From the NCBI RefSeq assembly GCF_003336705.1, contig NZ_QMDL01000002.1, positions 62,001 through 126,000 on the forward strand: a stretch of DNA of 64,000 nt, written 5' to 3'. Position numbers and translations under genes: made by a program. This document shows positions 50,180-61,473 of the stretch, in pieces. How positions within the stretch are numbered: position 1 is the first letter of the stretch; each line of letters opens with the position of its first letter. Below the pieces are notes generated by a model. That model searched no databases. It saw only the letters and a program-made list of their open reading frames with translations, and was not told the origin of the DNA. Source of the stretch: Marinobacter litoralis (lineage in GTDB: Bacteria; Pseudomonadota; Gammaproteobacteria; Pseudomonadales; Oleiphilaceae).

Positions 50180-50929
50180 TTACTCGGCAGCTGGAGCAGC
50201 GCCTTGGGCATCTTCGCTAACTTCTACGAACTCGTCAGCGCCGCCGGCAGTCTGGGAAGACTCCAGGCAAGTATCAGCAACCGCTTTCACGTAGATCTGG
50301 ATAGCGCGGATAGCGTCGTCGTTACCCGGGATTACGTAGTCAACGCCGTCAGGATCGCTGTTGGTATCAACAACACCAATAACAGGGATGCCCAGCTTGT
50401 TCGCTTCTTTAATAGCGATACGCTCGTGGTCTACGTCAACAACGAACAGCGCGTCTGGCAGGCCGCCCATGTCTTTGATACCACCGATAGAACGCTCAAG
50501 CTTATCCATCTCGCGGGTACGCTCAAGAGCTTCTTTCTTGGTCAGCTTGTCGAAAGTACCGTCTTTGCTCTGGGCTTCCAGATCACGGTAGCGACGGATA
50601 GACTGACGAATGGTCTTGTAGTTGGTGAGCATGCCACCCAACCAGCGGTGGTTAACGTAAGGCTGGCCGGAACGCAGTGCTTCTTCCTTGATAATCTTGG
50701 CTGCGGCACGCTTGGTACCAACAAACAGGATCTTGTTCTTGCTTTCAGTCAGCTGCTGAATGAAATCCAGCGCCTGGTTCATCGCAGGAACAGTCTGCTC
50801 AAGGTTGATGATGTGAATCTTGTTACGAGCACCAAAGATGTATTTACCCATCTTCGGGTTCCAGTAACGGGTTTGGTGTCCAAAGTGAGCACCTGCTTTC
50901 AGCAGGTCACGCATATTTACCTGAGCCAT
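50180..50929 (-). CDS. rpsB: 30S ribosomal protein S2
   Basis: 249 residues. Begins [27 protein letters not shown] and contains [47 protein letters not shown] and [27 protein letters not shown], all S2 hallmarks. Acidic C-terminal tail. AAAAGG is upstream of the ATG. First gene after the structured leader. Confidence 0.98.
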   Translation of the reverse strand: MAQVNMRDLLKAGAHFGHQTRYWNPKMGKYIFGARNKIHIINLEQTVPAMNQALDFIQQLTESKNKILFVGTKRAAAKIIKEEALRSGQPYVNHRWLGGMLTNYKTIRQSIRRYRDLEAQSKDGTFDKLTKKEALERTREMDKLERSIGGIKDMGGLPDALFVVDVDHERIAIKEANKLGIPVIGVVDTNSDPDGVDYVIPGNDDAIRAIQIYVKAVADTCLESSQTAGGADEFVEVSEDAQGAAPAAE

Positions 50930-50939
50930 GATATTTACC

Positions 50940-51040
50940 TTTTAGCTTCGGGTTAGGCCTCCACGCGTCCAATTGCCCCAACCTGTCTCCTTAAAGCAGG
51001 AGCCGGCACCCTGGGACAACGTGCTGACACGTGTGTGAAT
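50940..51040 (-). ncRNA. rpsB leader RNA (t44/S2-leader-like)
   Basis: The minus strand upstream of rpsB folds well: CTCC-loop-GGAG hairpin, and GGTTGGGG pairing with CCTAACCC around an ACGCGT core, ending a few bases before the ribosome binding site. Position and shape fit the S2-responsive leader (t44 family) found upstream of rpsB in gammaproteobacteria. A TATAAA -10-like element with a GC-rich start region sits just upstream (plus-strand 51068-51073). The family name is inferred from memory of its shape, not from a model search. Confidence 0.55.
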
Positions 51041-51179
51041 TTGCCGAGTTTTGTTTCGGCGGGCGCGTTTATACCATATTCCGCTTCCGCAACGCCATTA
51101 CTTTTGGCAAATACCTTCCTTGTACCTATTGCTCCGGCCCCTTAAAATGCGGGCTTGATGCATATAAACAGGAAGTCCG

Positions 51180-51950
51180 ATGCAAGTATCTATTAAGACC
51201 CCCGAAGAAATCGAAAAGATGCGGGTAGCCGGCCGCCTGGCAGCCGAAGTTCTCGAAATGATTGGCGAGTACGTCAAGCCCGGTGTTACTACCGAAGAGC
51301 TTGACCGCATCTGCCACGACCACATTGTTAATAAACAGCAGGCCATTCCAGCCCCGCTGAACTACAAAGGATTCCCGAAGTCCATCTGCACCTCGGTAAA
51401 CCACGTGGTATGCCACGGCATCCCGACAGACAAAAAAGTCCTGAAGGATGGTGATGTCATCAACATCGACGTCACCGTGATCAAAGATGGCTACCATGGC
51501 GACACCAGCAAAATGTGGATCGTCGGCAAGCCCAAGCCCGGCTCGGAACGCCTGATCCAGATTACTCAGGAATGCCTGTATAAAGGCATTGAACTGGTCA
51601 AGCCCGGCGCACGCCTTGGCGACATTGGCCACGTAATCCAAAAGCACGCCGAGAAGCACCGCTACTCCGTGGTTCGGGATTATTGCGGCCACGGCATCGG
51701 AGCCGTGTTCCATGAAGAGCCTCAGGTTATGCATTACGGCACTCCGGGCACCGGCCTTGAGCTCAAAGAAGGCATGACCTTCACCATCGAGCCGATGCTA
51801 AACCAAGGCAAATACCACACCAAACTGTTGGCCGATGGCTGGACGGCGGTCACCAAAGACCACAAATTGTCCGCACAGTGGGAACACACCATTCTGGTTA
51901 CCGCGGATGGTTACGAAGTGCTGACCAAGCGATCAGAAGAGTCTTTCTAA
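51180..51950 (+). CDS. map: Methionine aminopeptidase, type I
   Basis: 256 residues. Removes the initiator methionine. Family blocks: EIEKMRVAGRLAAEVLEMI, HGIPTDKKVLKDGDVINIDVTVIKDGYHGDTSKM (metal Asp pair), YCGHGIGAVFHEEPQV (metal His) and MTFTIEPM (metal Glu), W-E-H near the end. AGGAAG is five bases before the ATG. Divergent from rpsB and directly followed by glnD. Confidence 0.97.
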   Translation: MQVSIKTPEEIEKMRVAGRLAAEVLEMIGEYVKPGVTTEELDRICHDHIVNKQQAIPAPLNYKGFPKSICTSVNHVVCHGIPTDKKVLKDGDVINIDVTVIKDGYHGDTSKMWIVGKPKPGSERLIQITQECLYKGIELVKPGARLGDIGHVIQKHAEKHRYSVVRDYCGHGIGAVFHEEPQVMHYGTPGTGLELKEGMTFTIEPMLNQGKYHTKLLADGWTAVTKDHKLSAQWEHTILVTADGYEVLTKRSEESF

Positions 51951-54596
51951 GTGGACCAAAGCGAGCTGGAACACCGTATCAGTAACGACCCGTCACCGGT
52001 TGTTGCGGCAAGGGAGTTTTTACAACACCACTACAACGCCGATGCCGAAGCTTTCCGGCAAGGAGCCGACGTCAGGGCTCTGGTTCACGCCAGAGCCGCG
52101 ACCGTTGATACGGTGCTTCGATTAATCTGGAATCGTTACCCCCTGTCCAGCTCGCCCGACATCGCTCTGGTCGCCGTTGGCGGTTACGGCCGGGGCGAGC
52201 TTCACCCCCACTCGGACATTGACCTACTCATTCTCACCCGAGCCGACACGGAAAGCGCGTGGCAAGACGACCTCAGCGCATTCATCACCCTGCTCTGGGA
52301 CCTGAAACTGGATATCGGTCACAGCGTTCGCAATGTTAACGAATGCATTGCGGCCGCAAAACAAGACATAACCATCCTCACTAACCTACTGGAAACCCGA
52401 ACCATCGCTGGCCCGGACAGCTTGAGGGAAGAGCTCACGGAACAGGTTTACCTTGACGACGTGATGTCAGACAAAGACTACTTTGTCGCCAAATGGGAAG
52501 AGCAGCAAAAACGCCACAAAAAATACGGCGATACCGAGTACAACCTGGAACCCAACGTCAAAGGTTCCCCCGGTGCGCTGCGAGATATACAAACGATCGG
52601 ATGGATCACCAAACGCCACTTTTTGCTGGAAAGCACAGCGGATCTCGCCCGGTTCAGCATTATTACCGAAGAAGAACACCGGGTGCTGCTGGAGGGCGAA
52701 ACCTTCCTTTGGCGCTTACGCTTCGGCCTTCAGCTCATCGCGGGCCGAAATGAGAACCGATTGCTATTTGATCACCAGCGCGCCCTCGCTTCGATGCTGG
52801 GTTATAAGGATGAAGGCAAACGCCTCGGCGTCGAACTGATGATGCAGTCTTACTACCGCACTGTACTGGCATTGGCGGAGCTCACCGACGTTATTCTCCA
52901 ATATTACGACGAAGCGATCCTCGGCAGTGGCAGCGAAGACGAAATTCGGCCACTGAACAAGCGCTTCCAAATGCGCAATTTCTACATCGAAGCCATCAAC
53001 AATCAGGTCTTTGCCTACGCGCCTTATGCGATCATGGAGATCTTCGTGTTGATGGCGCAGCACCCGGAAATCAAGGGCATTCGTGCAACCACCATCCGGT
53101 CTCTTCGGGCACACCGGCACCTGATCGATGATGTGTTCCGGTCTGATCTGGCGGTGACCAGCCTGTTCATGGAGCTTCTGCGCACGCCTCACCCCTTGCA
53201 TAAAACGCTCTCTGCAATGAAGAAGTACAACGTGCTGGGCCGATACTTGCCCGAATTTGGCGAGATCATTGGCCAGATGCAGCACGACCTGTTCCACATT
53301 TACACCGTTGATGCGCACACCATGCGCGTCATTCGCAACATGGTCAGGCTGACCAGTGACGAAGCCAGAACCGAGTACCCGCTGGCATCACGTTTGATCC
53401 ACCGCTTACCGAAAATGGACACCCTGTTTATCGCCGGCCTTTACCACGACGTAGCCAAAGGCCGGGGTGGTGACCATTCAGAACTCGGCGCCATTGATGC
53501 TGAAGCTTTTTGTGAACGGCACCATTTAAGTGAGCGGGACACCCGGCTAATCGCTTGGCTGGTAGAGAACCACCTGCTCATGTCGATGACCGCCCAACGC
53601 AAAGACATCTCAGACCCGGGCATCATCCAGGCCTTTGCGCGGGCCATTCCCAGTCAGGCACACCTGGACTACCTTTACACCCTGACCGTGTGCGACATCA
53701 GCGCCACAAACCCCAAGCTTTGGAATACCTGGCGCGCCTCGCTTTTGCGCCAACTCTATATAGAAGCCAAGCGAGCACTGCGCCGTGGCATAGACACACC
53801 GGTTGACCGGCAGGCGTGGATTGATGCCACCCGTGAAGAAGCCCGGGAAATCCTCAACGCCCAGAACATGAGCGACGAGCAGATTGACCAAATCTGGGAC
53901 ACGGTGGACGAAGAATACTTCCTGCAGGATTCCACCGTCGATATCGCCTGGCAGACCGCTGCGATCATCCGCCATGGCGACAACCCGGACCCACTGGTCT
54001 TGATCCGCGACACCCGCGGCGGGCCAACCGACGGTTACTCCCAGATCATCATCTACATGAGAGACCGGGTCGCCCTGTTTGCAGCCACCACCGCCGTGCT
54101 GGAGCAGCTGAACCTGAACATCGTCGATGCTCGCATTAACTCCAGCGAAGGCCCGCACTCCATCAGTTCCTACATTGTGTTGGACGAGCAAGGGCAACCG
54201 CTAGGCATCGACCCCGCTCGCAAAGAACGGGCACGCAAGCGCCTGATCGAAGAACTGGATGATCCGGAAGACTACCCGGACATCATTCACCGGCGCACCC
54301 CAAGGCAACTCAAACACTTTGCCTTCCCCACGGAAGTGACCTTTTCGAACGACACCATTAACCAACGAACGTTAATGGAAGTCATCACCCCCGACCGCCC
54401 CGGTCTGCTGGCGCGAATTGGTCAGGTGCTGCTGGAGCACAGGGTGCGGCTGACCAACGCCAAAATCGCCACCTTGGGCGAGCGGGTAGAAGACGTTTTC
54501 TTTATTACTGATGAACAAGGCCGGCCACTGAGCGACCCTGCCAAGTGTGAAGCCTTACAACAGCACCTCTGCAAAATGCTGGACGATATTCAATGA
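51951..54596 (+). CDS. glnD: Bifunctional PII uridylyltransferase/uridylyl-removing enzyme
   Basis: 881 residues, full length. Nucleotidyltransferase domain with GGYGRGELHPHSDIDLLIL (about 76-94), an HD domain for deuridylylation (LFIAGLYHDVAKGRGGDHSELG, about 495-516) and two C-terminal ACT domains (about 695-880) that sense glutamine. It sets the uridylylation of PII proteins and so nitrogen assimilation. Start is GTG at 51951, immediately after the map stop with no gap. Confidence 0.96.
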   Translation: MDQSELEHRISNDPSPVVAAREFLQHHYNADAEAFRQGADVRALVHARAATVDTVLRLIWNRYPLSSSPDIALVAVGGYGRGELHPHSDIDLLILTRADTESAWQDDLSAFITLLWDLKLDIGHSVRNVNECIAAAKQDITILTNLLETRTIAGPDSLREELTEQVYLDDVMSDKDYFVAKWEEQQKRHKKYGDTEYNLEPNVKGSPGALRDIQTIGWITKRHFLLESTADLARFSIITEEEHRVLLEGETFLWRLRFGLQLIAGRNENRLLFDHQRALASMLGYKDEGKRLGVELMMQSYYRTVLALAELTDVILQYYDEAILGSGSEDEIRPLNKRFQMRNFYIEAINNQVFAYAPYAIMEIFVLMAQHPEIKGIRATTIRSLRAHRHLIDDVFRSDLAVTSLFMELLRTPHPLHKTLSAMKKYNVLGRYLPEFGEIIGQMQHDLFHIYTVDAHTMRVIRNMVRLTSDEARTEYPLASRLIHRLPKMDTLFIAGLYHDVAKGRGGDHSELGAIDAEAFCERHHLSERDTRLIAWLVENHLLMSMTAQRKDISDPGIIQAFARAIPSQAHLDYLYTLTVCDISATNPKLWNTWRASLLRQLYIEAKRALRRGIDTPVDRQAWIDATREEAREILNAQNMSDEQIDQIWDTVDEEYFLQDSTVDIAWQTAAIIRHGDNPDPLVLIRDTRGGPTDGYSQIIIYMRDRVALFAATTAVLEQLNLNIVDARINSSEGPHSISSYIVLDEQGQPLGIDPARKERARKRLIEELDDPEDYPDIIHRRTPRQLKHFAFPTEVTFSNDTINQRTLMEVITPDRPGLLARIGQVLLEHRVRLTNAKIATLGERVEDVFFITDEQGRPLSDPAKCEALQQHLCKMLDDIQ

Positions 54597-55795
54597 ATTC
54601 CAATCTTGAAAGACTGCACCCTTACCCCTTTGAGAAACTGGCGAAGCTGAAAGCCGGTATCACCGTACCGGAGCATCTCGCGCCCATTTCACTGGGCATT
54701 GGCGAACCCAAGCACCCTGCCCCAGCTTTCGTGAAACAGGTGGTGGCCGACAATCTGGACAGGCTCGCCAACTACCCAACCACCAAGGGCCTCGACGAAC
54801 TGCGCGAAACCATTGCCAACTGGGCGACGCGCCGCTTCAGCTTGAGCGAAGGCTCAATGGACCCGGCTCGCAACATTGTTCCCGTTAACGGCACCCGCGA
54901 AGCCATTTTTTCTCTGGTGCAGGCTGTTGTGGATTCGAGCAAACCCGCTACCGTGGTCAGCCCGAATCCCTTTTATCAGGTGTACGAAGGCGCTGCATTC
55001 CTCGCGGGCGCCGATCCTGTTTACCTGCCTTGCGATGCCAGCAACGGTTTCATTCCGGATTTCGACAAGGTGCCGGAATCGGTCTGGGCCAGCTGCCAGG
55101 TCTTGTTCCTGTGCTCGCCCGGCAACCCCAGTGGCGCCGTAATCAGCCGTGAAACACTGACCAAAGTAATTGAGCTGGCCGACCGTCACGATTTTATTGT
55201 GGCGTCTGACGAGTGCTACTCCGAACTCTACCCGGACGAAGCCAATCCACCCGAAGGCCTGCTGCAAACCTGTGCCGCCATAGGCCGCCACGATTTTAAA
55301 CGCTGCGTGGTGTTTCACAGCCTATCGAAGCGCAGCAACCTGCCTGGCCTGCGTTCCGGCTTTGTCGCCGGCGATGCCGACGTGTTGGCGGGTTACCTGA
55401 AATACCGGACCTACCACGGCTGCGCCATGCCCATTCACAATCAATTGGCCAGCATTGCAGCGTGGAACGACGAGGAACACGTCAAACAAAACCGGTCGGC
55501 GTATCGAGCCAAGTTCGAAGCGGTGGTTCCCATCCTGCGCGAAGTCATGAACGTCGACTTCCCGGATGCCGGCTTCTACCTCTGGCCGGAAACACCCTTC
55601 GATGACGAAACCTTTGCCCGCGAATTGTCGGCGCAGCAAAACGTACACGTACTGCCCGGCCGCTACCTGTCCCGCACCGTGGACGGCCACAACCCCGGCG
55701 AAAACCGGGTTCGCATGGCCTTGGTGGCACCTGTAGAAGAGTGCGTTGAAGCGGCTCACCGCATTGTCGAGTTTGTAAAAGGATTTAAAGCATGA
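54593..55795 (+). CDS. dapC: Succinyldiaminopimelate transaminase
   Basis: 400 residues, PLP fold type I. PLP-lysine Lys246 in SLSKRSNLPGLRSGF, cofactor-phosphate and substrate arginine in NRVRMALV, and SPGNPSGAV. The start overlaps the glnD stop by 4 bases (ATGA). In a run with dapD and dapE this is the aminotransferase step that makes N-succinyl-LL-diaminopimelate. Assignment to DapC over ArgD-like enzymes is from context. Confidence 0.9.
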   Translation: MNSNLERLHPYPFEKLAKLKAGITVPEHLAPISLGIGEPKHPAPAFVKQVVADNLDRLANYPTTKGLDELRETIANWATRRFSLSEGSMDPARNIVPVNGTREAIFSLVQAVVDSSKPATVVSPNPFYQVYEGAAFLAGADPVYLPCDASNGFIPDFDKVPESVWASCQVLFLCSPGNPSGAVISRETLTKVIELADRHDFIVASDECYSELYPDEANPPEGLLQTCAAIGRHDFKRCVVFHSLSKRSNLPGLRSGFVAGDADVLAGYLKYRTYHGCAMPIHNQLASIAAWNDEEHVKQNRSAYRAKFEAVVPILREVMNVDFPDAGFYLWPETPFDDETFARELSAQQNVHVLPGRYLSRTVDGHNPGENRVRMALVAPVEECVEAAHRIVEFVKGFKA

Positions 55796-56133
55796 AGCTC
55801 TACGGCATCAAGAACTGCGACACCGTCAAAAAAGCCCGTAAATGGCTGGATGAAAACGGCATCGCTTATGAATTCCACGATTTCAAAAAAGACGGCCTCA
55901 CCAGCGAAAAGCTGGCCGAGTGGGAGCAATCGTTGAATTGGGAAACACTGATCAACAAGCGCGGCACCACCTGGCGAAAACTTCCGGATGAGGTTCGTGA
56001 TACCATGACGGCCCAAACTGCCCACCAAGTTATGCTGGAGAACACCTCCATCATCAAACGCCCGGTTGTTGAACGCGGCGAAACGGTGACCGTGGGCTTT
56101 AACGCAGACGAATGGGCTGCGTGGACGAACTAA
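55792..56133 (+). CDS. ArsC/Spx-family reductase (YffB-like)
   Basis: 113 residues, thioredoxin-like ArsC fold: MKLYGIKNCDTVKKARKWL with Cys9, EFHDFKKDGLT, and IKRPVVERGETVTVGFNADEW. One cysteine in the active loop (C-D-T-V), so arsenate reductase activity is not shown. The family's YffB is a glutathione-dependent thiol reductase of unknown substrate. Overlaps dapC by 4 bases; same arrangement next to dap genes is common in this group. Confidence 0.88.
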   Translation: MKLYGIKNCDTVKKARKWLDENGIAYEFHDFKKDGLTSEKLAEWEQSLNWETLINKRGTTWRKLPDEVRDTMTAQTAHQVMLENTSIIKRPVVERGETVTVGFNADEWAAWTN

Positions 56134-56237
56134 CACACTAATACCGCCTGCCGCTTACATCTTCCCCATGGGAAAGAAGTAAGGGCGAGCGAGAAAGAAC
56201 TCGGTTTTTAAACTTAAGTAACAGGAGCAACCACCAG

Positions 56238-58461
<2,224 letters not shown>

Positions 58462-58469
58462 TATGCACG

Positions 58470-58525
58470 AGGGGTCAGACCCCCGCGCGTCTTTGGGCCC
58501 TAAGGCCGCGCGAGGGTCTGACCCC
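58470..58525. repeat. GC-rich palindromic repeat (REP-like), dapE/slyX terminator
   Basis: Arms AGGGGTCAGACCC and GGGTCTGACCCCT are exact reverse complements (13 of 13), continued by CGCGCG on both sides after one mismatch; a 17-base centre includes GGGCCC. Lies between two convergent genes. The GGGTC-type palindrome is of the kind repeated across many Pseudomonas-group genomes near REP transposases. It is the only full copy I see here. Confidence 0.7.
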
Positions 58526-58548
58526 TAACTTAAAGCTAAACGCCAAAA

Positions 58549-58767
58549 TCAATAATGCGGCGGAGGCGTTTCCTCATCTTCCCGCCGGATGTTGGAAGGC
58601 GCCACATCCTTAAGCTGCTGGTGCATCAGCCGCTTCGCCTCCCACAGCTCCCGAATGTCCATTTCCTGCTTGGTTACCTGCTCGCTCAGGGTGTTGATTA
58701 CGTCGTCCTGGAACGCAAGTCGCATTTCCAGATCCGCAATCCGGTCTTCGAGAGTGTTTTTACTCAT
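58549..58767 (-). CDS. slyX: SlyX family protein
   Basis: 72 residues, mostly one heptad-repeat helix: LEDRIADLEMRLAFQDDVINTLSEQVTKQEMDI, the SlyX signature, then PPPHY at the C-terminus. Small coiled-coil protein of unknown role. Its C-terminal PPHY end matches the family. Confidence 0.93.
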   Translation of the reverse strand: MSKNTLEDRIADLEMRLAFQDDVINTLSEQVTKQEMDIRELWEAKRLMHQQLKDVAPSNIRREDEETPPPHY

Positions 58768-58916
58768 GAGATTTGGTCAGCCCTTTCCTTAATCTGGTAT
58801 CATGGCGCCTTTTACCGCCTACGCCAGATATTCTAAACACAGAATTCAGCGGCGGTGTTCACTGCCGGACATGCCATTTTACCCGATGTGCGGCTTTTTA
58901 TCGTTAGCGTTTAATT

Positions 58917-59474
58917 ATGGAGAATAACCAACCAATGCGTAATCCAGCCAAAGCGATCCTTGTTGCTATCCTGATCGCAATTCCGGCACCGTTTGTACTG
59001 GGCCTGTTACTGTCTGCCACCCCGGCACCGCTGAAACTGCTCGCCATGGGCGAAGGCGTTGAAGCACTGGGTAGCCAAGGTGGTATTGCCGCGTATTTGA
59101 TGGCGTTTGCTGTTTTCGCCATTGTGGGCTTTGTCGCCGTTTTGGTTGCCGGTAAGCAAGCAGCTCCTGCTGCCCCAGCTCGCACCCAGAACCGCCCGGC
59201 TCGTGCCAGTCAGCCACAAAACGATTACGACGACGAAGACGACTTTGACGACACCACTCCTGAAGGAGATGAAGAAGGCACCGTCAAATGGTTCAACGTC
59301 AAAAAAGGCTTCGGCTTTATCGTACGTGAAAGCGGTGACGAGATTTTCGTTCACTTCCGCGCCATTCGTGGCCGTGGCCGCCGCGTACTACGCCAAGGCC
59401 AACTGGTTCGCTTCAACGTAGTTGATGCCGACAAAGGCCTGCAGGCAGACAACGTGTCTATCCTGAGCGATTGA
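58917..59474 (+). CDS. Membrane-anchored cold-shock-domain protein
   Basis: 185 residues. Two hydrophobic helices (about 12-34 and 57-79), a proline/alanine then acidic linker (about 81-120, [10 protein letters not shown]) and a C-terminal cold-shock domain (121-183) with both RNA-binding motifs, KGFGFI (130-135) and DEIFVHF (141-147). A CspA-type domain tethered to the membrane would bring single-stranded RNA or DNA to the inner membrane. The ATG at 58935 has GGAG about 12 bases upstream and is the alternative start. A strong terminator follows the stop. Confidence 0.82.
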   Translation: MENNQPMRNPAKAILVAILIAIPAPFVLGLLLSATPAPLKLLAMGEGVEALGSQGGIAAYLMAFAVFAIVGFVAVLVAGKQAAPAAPARTQNRPARASQPQNDYDDEDDFDDTTPEGDEEGTVKWFNVKKGFGFIVRESGDEIFVHFRAIRGRGRRVLRQGQLVRFNVVDADKGLQADNVSILSD

Positions 59475-59492
59475 TCTCCCCCTGCGGAAACG

Positions 59493-59523
59493 AAAAAGGC
59501 AGCCATCATAGGCTGCCTTTTTT
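59493..59523. terminator. Bidirectional terminator after the cold-shock gene
   Basis: AAAAAGGCAGCC / GGCTGCCTTTTTT with a 6-base loop. The T run on both strands fits two convergent transcripts. Confidence 0.9.
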
Positions 59524-59538
59524 ACGTTCCGGGCCCTG

Positions 59539-59928
59539 TTAATTCCACACGACCTGCTGTTCCCCTCGGTGATCTAACCGCCACCATTGTTCATCGTCCA
59601 GCGAATCGCCTTCCTGCCACTCACCCAAGCTGCAGCGGATCTCGCCTTCCATCATTCGCCACGCACTGCGTGCGCACTCCAGATCACTGTTCCAAGGCAA
59701 CTCGTCGCCCTCGATCACCAGCGACGTAAACCGCTTGCCGAACGCCCCCGGATACAAAGTAATGCGCAGCGCTGCCCCATTGAACAGACCTGTGCCTTTT
59801 GAAACCGTAGCGACGTCCGCATCATCCAACCGAACATTATCAAGCTGACCTTCAAGCCACCGGGATACGGCACCCGGTTCAAGGTCACGAATATATATTT
59901 CCAGATCCTGCACCCAAGGTATCTCCAT
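59539..59928 (-). CDS. Hypothetical acidic protein, coupled to the Clp-like AAA+ gene
   Basis: 129 residues from the ATG at 59928 (MEIPWVQDLEIYI); the frame is open to 59979. No recognised family. It is acidic and Trp-rich (WLEGQ, PWNSDL, WRMMEGEI, EWQEG, QWWRL, VVWN), with no signal or membrane helix. It overlaps the AAA+ gene by 44 bases in another frame, so translation is coupled and the two products may work together. Its Trp/Glu-rich look could suit an adaptor for the AAA+ protein, but that is a guess. Confidence 0.65.
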   Translation of the reverse strand: MEIPWVQDLEIYIRDLEPGAVSRWLEGQLDNVRLDDADVATVSKGTGLFNGAALRITLYPGAFGKRFTSLVIEGDELPWNSDLECARSAWRMMEGEIRCSLGEWQEGDSLDDEQWWRLDHRGEQQVVWN

Positions 59929-61294
59929 GCTGTTGCTCGTACTGCCGCACATAGTGAACCGGCTCTGGCGCGGCTGCAAGCCATCGCTCCAATTCCTGCC
60001 GAAGATCGTCCACCGTTAACCGGCGCAATGTGCCAGAGCGTTGTCGTTCATGCCAAAGCACTTCGGCAGCAGCCCTCTCCAGTTCGACGTATTTTAAGTC
60101 CTTATCTTCGCCGCTGAAACTTTCTTCCCGCGCCATTGCGACCAACGCCTGTCTTCGGGAAACCTCCTGCCGGCCCGCAAGCTCTGCGGATTCCAACGGG
60201 CCACGGCTTGCAAACAGCTCCAAGCGGGCTGCAGCTCTTCGCACCCACTCCAGCATGCCGCCGGGCGCCGCAACACAGCGGCTTTGGCGAGTGGCTGCGT
60301 ACTCCAATGCCGATAGAGCAATTTCGACATTAAACCTTTTCTCAATTAACGGTTGATGAGCTGTGAGAATCGCCCGGCGCTGCGCCCGGCCCACGGCAGG
60401 CATTGATATAACCTCAAGCGTTCTTCCAAGCAAATGGCTTAGCCGTTGCTCGCCGCCGGCATCCCCGCCCTCATTCGGTGCCAAAAGCACAATCGGCCCT
60501 TGCCAGCCCGTGACCAGCTCTCTAGCGACACCGTTTGGCAGCGCCATCAATTCCAACAACCCCGCAGGCGATACGTTATCCAACACTAAGACCGGCCACC
60601 CAAACCCCTCTTCGCTCTGTGACGGTACCGTAGGCTGCTCAACAGCCATAACTTCAGCCTGACGGCGCAGGTCTACCTGAACCCAATAGATGCCCGGAGT
60701 GTCCAGAAGCGATTGGAGCCAAGCCGTTTTACCGCTGCCACGTGCGCCTTCAATCCAGATCAGACCGGATTTATTTGCCGCAAGCGCAACAGCGACATCC
60801 TCTGCCAACTTGAGCCAGCTAGGCTCCACTACGATGAGCGGGACCAATTCCTGCCCAGTTAAACCGCGAGCTTGTGCCGGTACTTCAGAATCATCCGGCC
60901 AGAAGCCCACCAACTCCAAGACAGCCACATAGGCTTTGTCTTGCAGCCGCTCGGCGCAGGTCACCAGCCCACGTAAAAGCTGTGACCAACTCAACCAAGG
61001 ACCTTCAACAACCTCACGGGTTGCAGAAATCCAATAAATGAGCTGAGACGACAAATCGCCATCCCCGTGGACTTCAACAACAATCGGCTGTTCACCCTGA
61101 ATCGTCCGAATCAGCTCATCAAAATCCACACCCTGGCGCTTGAGAAACGGCGCAATGGGCTCAATCACATCCAGCATCGCCAACAGAAAATCTTCCGCGG
61201 TAATCACCGAGCCACCACGCTTATCAACGCTGTCTCGGGCCACAAGTAGTGCTTGCTGGCATTGGGGCTCCAGGCATCCTTGCCAATCTTCCAT
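59885..61294 (-). CDS. Orphan Clp-N-domain AAA+ ATPase
   Basis: 469 residues from the ATG at 61294 (GGAG eight bases upstream; the frame extends to 61309). N-terminal Clp-N-like double repeat (CQQALLVARDSVDKRGGSVITAEDFLLAMLD and a second half from about 75), then one AAA+ module with Walker A GARGSGKT (183-190) and a Walker B-like strand VLVLDNV (acid then Asn rather than DE). The C-terminal region holds helical lid sequence. It resembles a cut-down ClpA/ClpV with one ring domain. No ClpP gene is nearby and no P-loop tripeptide for ClpP docking was seen. A small coupled gene follows. Confidence 0.72.
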   Translation of the reverse strand: MEDWQGCLEPQCQQALLVARDSVDKRGGSVITAEDFLLAMLDVIEPIAPFLKRQGVDFDELIRTIQGEQPIVVEVHGDGDLSSQLIYWISATREVVEGPWLSWSQLLRGLVTCAERLQDKAYVAVLELVGFWPDDSEVPAQARGLTGQELVPLIVVEPSWLKLAEDVAVALAANKSGLIWIEGARGSGKTAWLQSLLDTPGIYWVQVDLRRQAEVMAVEQPTVPSQSEEGFGWPVLVLDNVSPAGLLELMALPNGVARELVTGWQGPIVLLAPNEGGDAGGEQRLSHLLGRTLEVISMPAVGRAQRRAILTAHQPLIEKRFNVEIALSALEYAATRQSRCVAAPGGMLEWVRRAAARLELFASRGPLESAELAGRQEVSRRQALVAMAREESFSGEDKDLKYVELERAAAEVLWHERQRSGTLRRLTVDDLRQELERWLAAAPEPVHYVRQYEQQHGDTLGAGSGNIYS

Positions 61295-61473
61295 TGCTGC
61301 GTTCTCCATTAGGGGAATAAATCAGGCCGAAACTCTATCAAAGCCTATGCTTGGTTTTGGCGGTTAAAGTCACACACTACTCACGACGTTGAATTAAACT
61401 TCTGAAAGCTATCGCTTATGGGTGGCTGCGCACCAAGCTCTCACCTGCCATCGGATTAAGGTATCCTGAAAGA

